Source: Bacteroides cellulosilyticus (lineage in GTDB: Bacteria > Bacteroidota > Bacteroidia > Bacteroidales > Bacteroidaceae). Taken from it: DNA of 64,000 nucleotides. Position 1 is the first letter of the stretch. Each line of letters starts with the position of its first letter. A model generated the notes under the pieces. The model was not told the origin of the DNA. It ran no database searches and saw nothing but the letters and a program-made list of their open reading frames with translations. Positions 8,219 through 15,381 of the stretch are shown piece by piece. Where the stretch lies: contig NZ_CP081903.1 of assembly GCF_020091405.1 (NCBI RefSeq), forward strand, positions 124,001-188,000. The letters are read 5' to 3'. The position numbers and the translations under genes are program-made.

Positions 8219-9718
8219 TTATCTGGGATTTCTTTCCATACCGGCTGATACAACTGCTGCCGGTATCTGTATAGCTTTTCTCAAATCGTGAGATTCCAGT
8301 ACAATAGGAGATTCTCCATAAAGTTCACGCGTAATTTTAAGGCCAAAACGCTTGATATCCAGCCACCGTTCACCTTCATGAACTGTTTCTATACGGCGGG
8401 CATGTAACACGGCTTTCAACAGATTGGTCTGCAAGCCCGACTCTATATCAAATTTCGGATTCAACGGCTTTCCGTTTGTTTTTGGATCAACAGTCTTTTC
8501 ATAAAATGTGTTCAGGCTTTCCATATCCGGTATTTGCGCTGCTACTTTAGCTTTACACCAATACTGCAAGTCTCTCACCCCCTTATCATATTGTTTAGCC
8601 AATATATAAGCCTCAGCGCGATTGAGAAGCGTTTTATCACTGGTAAAAGCAAATATCACTTGCCGGTAATAACCGGTGTTCAATACAGCATTGGTAGTTT
8701 CGAATATAGCATCCATTTTCGGAACAAAGATTGACTGATCTCCATATCCCAAAACTTTATCATAAGCCATAAGATGTCCCCATGCCGCAGGCGACCAGAT
8801 GGTTTCCCCTTCGCACAATGTCCGGTTATGCCCATATCTCTGATTGGTATATTGAGTTCCCCACCTTGAAAGTGCCCCTATCAGCATCAGGTTGGCCGGT
8901 TCATCTTTATCAATAAAAGCTAACGTATATTCTTTAGAACTGGGGAACTGACTATATCCGTTCATATTCCGTAATAAACTACCGGGATCTTCGCCAATAG
9001 CCTCCGTAGCATATTTTATTGCCTTCTCATATTGATTGTAGAATAGATTGAACTGAGCTGCAAATGAGTATGCCGCTCTTTTGTTAAAATGATAGAGCGG
9101 AACAGTGTACGCTTCATCACTTATTAAAGGAAGAGCCTCTTCGATGTCTTTATCTATCTTCTCATAAGTCTCTTTTAAAGTTCCTCTTTCATACTTGACG
9201 CCAATAGAAGTTCCCGGAGCGGTCATATAAGGTACACCTAAATCCTTATCGGCATCATTGCCATAAGCCATACAGAAAACATTAGTTAACAAGAAATGTC
9301 CGTAAGCACGACAAATCAGCGCTTCACCCTTATATGGCAACGCTTCTTCCGGCTCACCCAATTCCCGGATGGCAACCAAAGCCTGATTAGCAGCTGCGAT
9401 TATCATATAACACCCATCCCACATATAGCCAGGAGTATCCTGATCAACGTCAGTTATATCTTCCCAACGAAATGACTGTATCATTTTGTTATTCGGCAAG
9501 CTATATTTATCTCCATTATCCTGCCGGTTATCCGACATCATTTCTTCCATCAGTAATGCAGAAGATTTTGGATAAGCCGACACCAAAAGATCTTTTACCT
9601 TTTGCAAAGAATTTACTTCGGCACGCTTGTCAGGCATTGTATCCAGAAAGCCGTCACAAGAAGTGATACTTCCCAAAAGAACAGCCAGCAGAGATATAAT
9701 TATTATTTTTGTTTTCAT
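8219..9718 (-). CDS. SusD/RagB family lipoprotein of the phase-variable operon
   Basis: A 499-residue SusD-like protein with lipobox SITSC (Cys21). Family landmarks are the TPR-like helical region (YKGEALICRAYGHFLLTNVF), FNKRAAYSFAAQFNLFY, and the C-terminal VLHARRIETVHEGERWLDIKR block with a closing IQIPAA. It forms the substrate-binding lid over the SusC barrel. It is only 12 bp downstream of the SusC body, so its expression depends on the same invertible promoter and should be off in the sequenced orientation. The accompanying metallohydrolase suggests a peptide-type ligand rather than a glycan; this is an inference. Confidence 0.93.
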   Translation of the reverse strand: MKTKIIIISLLAVLLGSITSCDGFLDTMPDKRAEVNSLQKVKDLLVSAYPKSSALLMEEMMSDNRQDNGDKYSLPNNKMIQSFRWEDITDVDQDTPGYMWDGCYMIIAAANQALVAIRELGEPEEALPYKGEALICRAYGHFLLTNVFCMAYGNDADKDLGVPYMTAPGTSIGVKYERGTLKETYEKIDKDIEEALPLISDEAYTVPLYHFNKRAAYSFAAQFNLFYNQYEKAIKYATEAIGEDPGSLLRNMNGYSQFPSSKEYTLAFIDKDEPANLMLIGALSRWGTQYTNQRYGHNRTLCEGETIWSPAAWGHLMAYDKVLGYGDQSIFVPKMDAIFETTNAVLNTGYYRQVIFAFTSDKTLLNRAEAYILAKQYDKGVRDLQYWCKAKVAAQIPDMESLNTFYEKTVDPKTNGKPLNPKFDIESGLQTNLLKAVLHARRIETVHEGERWLDIKRFGLKITRELYGESPIVLESHDLRKAIQIPAAVVSAGMERNPR

Positions 9719-9730
9719 AAGTTCTGATAT

Positions 9731-12700
9731 TTAAAATCCTAATCTTAAAGTTAATGTAAATTGCTTGGGCACAGGAGCCGACACACCACCCGAACGGAAA
9801 AATTCAGGATCCTGTCCGTTCAATTTTGAGTCTGCATAAAGCAAAAACAAGTTGGTGGCCTGTAGTTTCACTGAAGCATTGCTGATAGCTGTTCCTTTCA
9901 AAAGAGAGCGTGGGAAATCATAAGAGAGGGACACTTCCTTCAACCGGATAAAATCACCTTTGGCAATGCGAGCAGTTGAATAGTTATAGGCATTGTAACC
10001 ATAATTCAGATTGCCATACTGTTTATTTTCAAATGAGCTGGCTATGACCGGAATATCGGTATACATCTCGTCGCCCGGCAGTCTCCAACGATTCTTAAAA
10101 TCCTTCTGGGTTGCGTCCAAATCACTATAAGAACTCTTGAATGCGGGATCAAGCCGTACTTTATTTCCTGCGGAATAAGTGATGAATACATTCAGACGGA
10201 AGTTCTTATACGTGAAAATATTACCAAAACTACCGGTTATAGTGGGATCTGACGGACCTTCGTATTTCAGGAAATCAACATTCTCCGACTCCTGGAAATT
10301 CAAGGAACCATAATTCTTCTTGGTTATCTTTTTGTCACCAAACATAAAGGTCGGGAATCCATCTTCATCAAGTCCTTCAAATGGAATAGAGAACAATCCT
10401 CTTGAGGGATAGCCTTCGCGTGCAAAACCTACTCCGGCAATAAGAGAAAATACGGTTGAACGGGATTTAAAGTCGGTAACTTCCGTCTTGCTATACCCGA
10501 AAATAAAATCGGTAGACCACTTAAAGTCTTTTGTTTCAATGTTTCTGGTGGATAAAGACGCTTCAAAGCCATGAGATTTCATAGAAGCGACATTGGCATA
10601 ACGCTGAGTCTGCCCTTCCACTCCCTGTGTAGTAGTAATGCCAATCAGATCGTAATTATCACGCTTATACCAAGCCGCTTCCACATTAATCCGGTTATCA
10701 AGAAATCCCATATCCAGACCGATATTCAGCTCATGTTTTTTCTCATAAGTCAAATCAGAATTTTCCAAATCTTCAATTTTCAGCCCCGATTCCGCTACAC
10801 CTGCCGACGGACGCCAGGGGGTATAGCTCTGAATGATTACCAAAGAATTGGATACATTACTCGGACCGACATCCGCCGTTAAACTATAAGAAGCCTTCAG
10901 GGTAAAATGTGATAAAGCAGGTTCTAAATCTTTAAAGAATTCTTCCTCATGCATATTCCATGCGCCCGCAATGTTCCAAGTAGGCAACCAGCGTGCTGAA
11001 CGGGACTTACCCAAGCGATTGGAACCTTCATAACGTCCTGTTCCCGTCAAAGTATAGCGTCCTTTATAAGAATAAGTTGCTGTTCCGAAGAAAGCCACAT
11101 TTCTCTTTTTAGTATTGCTCAAACTATAATAATCGGAGTTACCTTCACGCATTTTCTTAAATGCAAGATAATCAAAAAACGGAATTTCCCCATTGTCATA
11201 TTGCATCCCCCAACCATCAAAGTTGTTACTGGAACGGTCTTGAGCATTTGCTTCCATACCGCCGTATACATTTACGATATGGATGTCTTTGAAAACATCA
11301 TTCCATGACACAGCTGCACGGAAGTCATAACTCAACATCTTATATTGAGTGGTATTATAGAAACCACCCTTAGGAAGAATAGTTACCGGCAATGCATAAG
11401 GATCATCAGGATTTTTATAAAGCCATGAATTACTATTGATAATAGTGGCATCTCCCATAGCACGGTAAGCCAAAGCTTGGTTCGAATTTTCCCGTATCTT
11501 ATGTTCTTGTGAAGTTGAGGAATATTTCAACGCTCCTAAAGCACTGACTTCCAGTTTAGGTAAAATCTTCCATCTCATTTCGCCCTGAAATTTCAGGTCT
11601 ACTACATCCAATGAAATGTTATTTGTATTCAATTCATTGAAGATATTAAAATCCGAATAGTTACGCATATAATAGGTATTGGCGTCCAATGTTCTGGAAG
11701 TGTTCAATGCATAACTATAAGGGTTAATATCAAATCCACGTGTAACCTCACCCCGGACAGCATCCATGCTTTGTCCCAATGTGCCGGGAGCTTCCTGCTT
11801 ACGATAAGATGCATTGGCAATCACATTAAGAGAAAGATTCTTCAGTATGTTATAGCTATTATTCAGATTAGCCGTATAGCGCTGTACTTTGTTTTTAATC
11901 ATCCATCCTGGATCATTCATAGCACTTACCGACACATAAGAGGTTGACTTTTCATTTCCCATTGCATAACTAACAGAATGGTTCATCATAACAGAATTAC
12001 TGAAAAGCATGTCAAACCAGTCGGTATTTCTCATTTCAGCCTCACGTAAATATTCATTCTGTGCCTCAGGCGTGTGAGCAAGTCCAAACTGTCCGTTCGT
12101 TTTGTCATACCAGTTATTCAATTGAAACATTTTGCCGTACACGCCACTATTGGAAGCCCGGTATACACTTGCGAAGTTAAGCCATCCTTTATCTCTCATT
12201 TCCTGATAAATTCCCATCTGATCCTGAGAGTTCATCAAATTAAATTCACGGTAAGAAGGCTTCATTCTCATTGTAAATTCCCCCGTATAGCTTAGTTTGC
12301 TGGTTCCGACTTTACCTCTTTTAGTGGTAACAACAATCACACCAGCCATAGCACGTGCTCCGTAGATAGAAGTAGCCGAACCATCTTTTAGTATCTGGAA
12401 ACTCTCTATATCATCGGCATTTAGCCCGGCTATAGCAGAACTGATCAGAGTCACGGCATCACCCGATGAAAGCTGGTCGGCACTCACCTCCACAACATCA
12501 TCCATAATAACACCATCGACCACCCACAAGGGTTTTGAATTTCCATAGATTGACGTAGCACCACGCACACGGATTTTAGGCGCAGTACCGAATGTACCCG
12601 AAACATTTTGTACCGATACTCCCGCAGAGCGTCCTTCCAAGCCACGACTAATATCAGCTAAACCATCGAGTTTAACATCGGCAGCCGTTAATCTGTCGGC

Positions 12701-12829
12701 AGCACCTGTAAACAAGCGTTTATCAACCTTAGTCATACCTGTAATAACGACCTCATCAAGTACTTCTGCATCAGGCTTCAACAGAACCTTTATCAACCCG
12801 GATTTAATAGGAACTTCTTGTGTTTGCAT
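9731..12829 (-). CDS. SusC-like TonB-dependent transporter, body without its 5' end (phase-OFF)
   Basis: The open frame encodes the SusC plug (VLDEVVITGM, then VRGATSIYGNSKPLWVVDGV and LKDGSATSIYGARAMAGVIV) and a full 22-strand-type barrel ending TLTLRLGF. It lacks the signal peptide and most of the carboxypeptidase-D-like domain. The ATG at 12829 is not a credible start: no leader peptide, no promoter, and the frame continues upstream through the 24-bp repeat (VPSSARTLQISFVG) to 12874, where an in-frame TAG stops it. The missing 72 codons lie inverted at 13329-13544. Joined after inversion, the protein would have 1111 residues. In this orientation the gene is split rather than decayed: no frameshift or stop is seen in the body. 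Confidence 0.93.
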   Translation of the reverse strand: MQTQEVPIKSGLIKVLLKPDAEVLDEVVITGMTKVDKRLFTGAADRLTAADVKLDGLADISRGLEGRSAGVSVQNVSGTFGTAPKIRVRGATSIYGNSKPLWVVDGVIMDDVVEVSADQLSSGDAVTLISSAIAGLNADDIESFQILKDGSATSIYGARAMAGVIVVTTKRGKVGTSKLSYTGEFTMRMKPSYREFNLMNSQDQMGIYQEMRDKGWLNFASVYRASNSGVYGKMFQLNNWYDKTNGQFGLAHTPEAQNEYLREAEMRNTDWFDMLFSNSVMMNHSVSYAMGNEKSTSYVSVSAMNDPGWMIKNKVQRYTANLNNSYNILKNLSLNVIANASYRKQEAPGTLGQSMDAVRGEVTRGFDINPYSYALNTSRTLDANTYYMRNYSDFNIFNELNTNNISLDVVDLKFQGEMRWKILPKLEVSALGALKYSSTSQEHKIRENSNQALAYRAMGDATIINSNSWLYKNPDDPYALPVTILPKGGFYNTTQYKMLSYDFRAAVSWNDVFKDIHIVNVYGGMEANAQDRSSNNFDGWGMQYDNGEIPFFDYLAFKKMREGNSDYYSLSNTKKRNVAFFGTATYSYKGRYTLTGTGRYEGSNRLGKSRSARWLPTWNIAGAWNMHEEEFFKDLEPALSHFTLKASYSLTADVGPSNVSNSLVIIQSYTPWRPSAGVAESGLKIEDLENSDLTYEKKHELNIGLDMGFLDNRINVEAAWYKRDNYDLIGITTTQGVEGQTQRYANVASMKSHGFEASLSTRNIETKDFKWSTDFIFGYSKTEVTDFKSRSTVFSLIAGVGFAREGYPSRGLFSIPFEGLDEDGFPTFMFGDKKITKKNYGSLNFQESENVDFLKYEGPSDPTITGSFGNIFTYKNFRLNVFITYSAGNKVRLDPAFKSSYSDLDATQKDFKNRWRLPGDEMYTDIPVIASSFENKQYGNLNYGYNAYNYSTARIAKGDFIRLKEVSLSYDFPRSLLKGTAISNASVKLQATNLFLLYADSKLNGQDPEFFRSGGVSAPVPKQFTLTLRLGF

Positions 12830-12850
12830 ACCAACAAAAGAAATCTGTAG

Positions 12851-12874
12851 AGTTCTCGCAGAACTTGGAACATT
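12851..12874 (-). repeat. Left 24-bp inverted repeat of the switch
   Basis: Exact reverse complement of 13521-13544. The inner 15 bp (12851-12865) form the dyad AGTTC-N5-GAACT. Both copies lie in the same SusC codons (VPSSART). Confidence 0.97.
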
Positions 12875-13160
12875 CTATTTATAAGGCGTACAGAAAAGCA
12901 GATAAATCTTGTTCCTACATTCTAAATGTGTTTAATTTAGCTGAATAATATTTTTATTAAAATTATATCACGAAATCTATATACCGAAATGCAAAATTAT
13001 TATTTATGATCAAACATAAAATCATTTTGTAAGCTATTACCATATAACGCCAATATACAAACACAATGCCAACACAAATAAACAACATATAACGCAATTG
13101 CATTCTCATTATGAACATTCATCAACCACAACTGTATTTACAAAAAATAACAATAATTAC

Positions 13161-13190
13161 TTTGTACTTAAAAAGATGTGTTTATCTTTG
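13161..13190 (+). promoter_or_regulatory. Promoter inside the invertible segment
   Basis: TTTG at 13161-13164 and TATCTTTG at 13183-13190, spaced by 18 nt, match the Bacteroides -33/-7 consensus. Transcription should start near 13197, giving a leader of about 130 nt before the ATG at 13329. In the sequenced orientation it reads toward the sigma-factor gene; after inversion it would drive the SusC operon. Confidence 0.8.
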
Positions 13191-13215
13191 CAAATTATTA
13201 AAAATACGAATAAAC

Positions 13216-13283
13216 ACGCTATTATATACGCTATTCAAAACGCAATAAAAAAACGCGCGAGTCAATACGCAGAATAATAACGC
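13216..13283 (+). repeat. Six phased ACGC motifs in the SusC leader
   Basis: ACGC occurs at 13216, 13228, 13240, 13253, 13267 and 13280, spaced 12, 12, 13, 14 and 13 nt, within an otherwise very A/T-rich leader. It lies between the promoter and the start codon, so it would be present in the mRNA. Function unknown. Confidence 0.6.
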
Positions 13284-13328
13284 AATCTGATAACCTTGTT
13301 TTAAACTTAAATTCTGAGAGAAGTACTT

Positions 13329-13571
13329 ATGAAAAGAAAATTGATGTTGCTATTGATCTACCTGTTCACAGGGGTAGGTCTACTCAGTGCACAAACATTA
13401 AAAGTGACAGGAGTCGTCATTTTTGAGGAAGACAATGAACCTGTTGTAGGAGCTACCGTATTAATCAAAGGTACAAAAACAGGTATTGTAACTGATTTGG
13501 ATGGTAAATTTACCATTTTAAATGTTCCAAGTTCTGCGAGAACTTATTACATGCTTCAATATATATTCTAA
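13329..13571 (+). CDS. Detached N-terminus of the phase-variable SusC (signal peptide plus carboxypeptidase-D-like domain)
   Basis: An 80-residue frame. It starts with a signal peptide (MKRKLMLLLIYLFTGVGLLS, cleavage after AQ), followed by the N-terminal extension domain of SusC proteins (TLKVTGVVIFEEDNEPVVGA, VLIKGTKTGIVTDLDGKFTI). It stops eight unrelated residues after the repeat (YYMLQYIF). The first 72 residues belong to the SusC encoded at 9731-12874 on the other strand. As sequenced, it would make only a short secreted peptide. This is one half of a phase-variable gene and not an independent gene. Confidence 0.95.
   Translation: MKRKLMLLLIYLFTGVGLLSAQTLKVTGVVIFEEDNEPVVGATVLIKGTKTGIVTDLDGKFTILNVPSSARTYYMLQYIF
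13521..13544 (+). repeat. Right 24-bp inverted repeat of the switch
   Basis: Exact reverse complement of 12851-12874; the dyad AGTTCTGCGAGAACT is at 13530-13544. Confidence 0.97.
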
Positions 13572-13613
13572 AAGACACCATTGCCCAAAATAGGAAATTC
13601 TAAATAAAACCAC

Positions 13614-13621
13614 TACCTTTG
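13614..13621 (+). promoter_or_regulatory. -7 box upstream of the ECF sigma gene
   Basis: TACCTTTG matches TAnnTTTG, 26 nt before the sigma start and outside the invertible segment, so the sigma gene can be transcribed in both orientations. No clear -33 box and no terminator between 13545 and 13646 are visible. Confidence 0.5.
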
Positions 13622-13646
13622 CCCCATAGCTATATGAAACGGCAAT

Positions 13647-14186
13647 ATGACAGAACAGGAAGTCAGAAGGTATCTACGGAAAATGAGCGAGCAGGATTCC
13701 CAAACTGCTTTCCGGGATTTTTATGACATGACGTATGACCGTCTGTTCCGTATCGCTTATTACTACACTCACCACGAAGAATGGTCGCAAGAAATTGTGC
13801 TCGATGTTTTCATGAAACTCTGGGAACACCGTAAGCAACTATTAGAAATTACCAATATCGAAGATTACTGTTTCATACTCGTAAAGAATGCCTCTCTCAA
13901 CTATATAGAAAAAGAGGAGCGCCGCCCCACCCTATCAACAGAAACCCTACAAGAACACTCCGGTCAAGCTGTATCTCCTGAAGATACTCTGATCAGCGAA
14001 GAGCTTTTTGCTCGCTATGTAAAAGCTCTCGACCGACTACCGGAACGTTGCCGTGAAGTCTTTATCCGCATCCGTGAAGAAAAACAAACCTATGCACAAG
14101 TAGCAGAAGAGTTGGGTATCAGTACAAAAACGGTGGATGCGCAATTGCAGAAAGCAACCATTCGATTGAAAGAAATACTGCTCTAA
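13647..14186 (+). CDS. ECF-type RNA polymerase sigma factor (Bacteroidetes FecI-like)
   Basis: A 179-residue sigma-70 family protein with region 2 at about 20-85 (FRDFYDMTYDRLFRIAYYYT, then EIVLDVFMKLWEHRKQL) and region 4 at about 120-175 (LDRLPERCREVFIRIREEK, QVAEELGISTKTVDAQLQKA). Length and order are normal for the family. The cognate anti-sigma (FecR) and the TonB receptor follow, with a small lipoprotein between. Two copies of a candidate promoter for this sigma factor lie at 14585 and 15330, but none was seen upstream of the sigma gene itself. Its 5' side borders the invertible segment, so the outward-facing promoter may raise its transcription when SusC is off (inference). Confidence 0.93.
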   Translation: MTEQEVRRYLRKMSEQDSQTAFRDFYDMTYDRLFRIAYYYTHHEEWSQEIVLDVFMKLWEHRKQLLEITNIEDYCFILVKNASLNYIEKEERRPTLSTETLQEHSGQAVSPEDTLISEELFARYVKALDRLPERCREVFIRIREEKQTYAQVAEELGISTKTVDAQLQKATIRLKEILL

Positions 14187-14250
14187 TAAATAGAGCTTTG
14201 TCAAACAACATTCATCAATCCCCGGTGTTAGTAAACCATCCTCCCGGCAG

Positions 14251-14325
14251 GGCTACACCTTTTCCCCCGGATGGCTACACCCTTTGGAGGCGATGGCTAC
14301 ACCATCCGAAGAAAAGGGTGTAGCC
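14251..14325. repeat. 22-nt (2 x 11) direct repeat GGCTACACC with inverted copy
   Basis: GGCTACACC starts at 14251, 14273 and 14295, exactly 22 nt apart. The inverted AAGGGTGTAGCC at 14314-14325 is the complement of GGCTACACCCTT at 14273-14284, so a hairpin can form. It lies in the 469-bp gap after the sigma gene; the rest of that gap holds the ECF promoter at 14585 and nothing else recognised. Confidence 0.75.
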
Positions 14326-14584
14326 TTGTAAAAGTAGTGCCACAGCTATCTCCTGAGCGGGTACAGACCGATTTTACCATATTCCGCCCCGACATCGTCA
14401 TGTAACATTTTCACACTTCCGGAAGTGCTCATCCCCATGCCTGAAGAACTCAACCCGAAAGGGGCGATGAAGATAGGGGGAAAAAGTATATCTACTTATC
14501 AAAGGACTGGAGGAATGGTACAAAAGGGAATATGCATCCACAGTAATTATCACATGATTAATTAACACTTTTTGTTTCTATTGC

Positions 14585-14616
14585 CATAGGGAGTTTCTTT
14601 TCTGCTCCTGTCTTTA
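14585..14616 (+). promoter_or_regulatory. Candidate ECF-sigma promoter, copy A
   Basis: CATAGGGAGTTT, 10 nt, CCTGTCTTTA. The same two blocks with the same 10-nt spacer occur at 15330-15361. It lies 39 nt before the small lipoprotein gene. The spacers differ, so the two conserved blocks look like -35 and -10 elements of the adjacent sigma factor. Confidence 0.7.
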
Positions 14617-14655
14617 CTCATGAACTATATTAAACTAAACTAAAATTAAAACGAC

Positions 14656-15075
14656 ATGAAAAGATTTTGCAAACAAATGGCAGGAACCGCAGGGCTTCTC
14701 TTCATCCTTGCCGCATGCAGTAACAACAGTTCCAGTTATCCCGAAGAGTATGTAGGTTTTGAGAAAGCCACCAAAAACTATTCGTTCGACAAAAACAAAG
14801 ACACAGAAGAGTTCGACGTAAAGATTATTGCCGCTGAAAAGAAAAATGAGGATAGAGAAGTTCTCATTAATGGCATAAACATGCCGGGTAAAGCAGTTAT
14901 TTTCAGTCTTGAAGACAAGACGGTCATTATCCCTGCCAAGAAGAAATCAGCCAATCTACGAGTGAAGATCTATCCGAAGAGAGTGACAGACAAAGCTGAA
15001 TTCCGCATCGTCTGTACCCCGAAGGATAAAGAAGGCAAAAAGACACAGATCACTATCCATCTAAGTCCACAATAA
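14656..15075 (+). CDS. Small lipoprotein in the sigma/anti-sigma locus
   Basis: A 139-residue lipoprotein (lipobox LAAC, Cys21) followed by SNNSSSYPEEYVGFEKATKN. The rest is a predicted beta-sandwich rich in Lys and Glu, ending RIVCTPKDKEGKKTQITIHL. I do not recognise the family; it loosely resembles small DUF4843- or Calx-beta-like lipoproteins. It has its own candidate ECF promoter and stands between sigma and anti-sigma, so it is probably a regulon member rather than an accidental insertion. It may be a surface partner of the TonB receptor; that is an inference. Confidence 0.75.
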   Translation: MKRFCKQMAGTAGLLFILAACSNNSSSYPEEYVGFEKATKNYSFDKNKDTEEFDVKIIAAEKKNEDREVLINGINMPGKAVIFSLEDKTVIIPAKKKSANLRVKIYPKRVTDKAEFRIVCTPKDKEGKKTQITIHLSPQ

Positions 15076-15108
15076 TCATTTGGCTCATAACGGAAAAGAA
15101 AGGAATTA

Positions 15109-15203
15109 TTTCACCACAGAGGACGCAGAGGACGCAGAGGTTATAATTATCTCTGAACTAGAAGCCTAAAAACTCTGTGAACTCTGCGTCCTCTGTGGTG
15201 AAA
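15109..15203. repeat. Inverted repeat with 9-nt internal repeats (ACAGAGGACGC type)
   Basis: The 22 nt at 15109-15130 are perfectly complementary to 15182-15203. Each arm contains direct CAGAGGACG-like units with a 9-nt period. It follows the small lipoprotein gene and could act as a terminator-like or mRNA-end hairpin. Similar ACAGAGG repeats occur between genes in many bacteria, as I recall. Confidence 0.8.
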
Positions 15204-15329
15204 AGATTCATAACCCGTCAATAATGAACATAATTTGAATTCTGATTCGCATGATTAATACATGTATAGGACTATGATGGAATGATTCTGAAGCGGCTAG
15301 CACTTCTTCTTCAAAAAAAGAAGTTTCGG

Positions 15330-15361
15330 CATAGGGAGTTTTTACGTTTTACCTGTCTTTA
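15330..15361 (+). promoter_or_regulatory. Candidate ECF-sigma promoter, copy B
   Basis: CATAGGGAGTTT, 10 nt, CCTGTCTTTA, identical in both blocks and spacing to 14585-14616. It lies 20 nt before the fecR start, so it would drive fecR, the TonB receptor and the DUF4249 gene. Confidence 0.72.
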
Positions 15362-15381
15362 TAGAAAAGAGGAATAAGAAC

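Larger units (their letters stand above)
12851..13544. other. Invertible DNA segment (phase-variation switch of SusC)
   Basis: A 694-bp segment bounded by identical 24-bp inverted repeats. It contains a consensus promoter, a leader of about 130 nt and the first 72 codons of SusC, all pointing rightward, away from the leftward SusC body. Inversion between the repeats places ...DLDGKFTILNVPSSART directly in frame with LQISFVGMQTQEV of the body. From the literature as I remember it, AGTTC-N5-GAACT inverted repeats drive inversion of SusC/SusD loci in B. fragilis through a tyrosine recombinase (Tsr family). No recombinase gene is in this window, so it would act in trans. The left 300 bp of the segment (12875-13160) hold no ORF or other element I recognise. 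Confidence 0.95.

Noticed and set aside
12829-12829. ATG at 12829 (minus strand) as the true start of a 1032-residue SusC
   Set aside because: The product would lack a signal peptide, the frame continues upstream to 12874, and the missing N-terminus is found inverted nearby, so this Met is internal.
12851-13544. The 24-bp inverted repeats as ends of an insertion sequence
   Set aside because: There is no transposase between them and no target duplication was seen. Both repeats lie in the same codons of a split SusC and contain a promoter and start, which fits a site-specific inversion.
13329-13571. Independent small secreted protein or decayed SusC pseudogene
   Set aside because: Its first 72 codons join the neighbouring SusC body perfectly in frame after inversion; only the last eight codons are unrelated.
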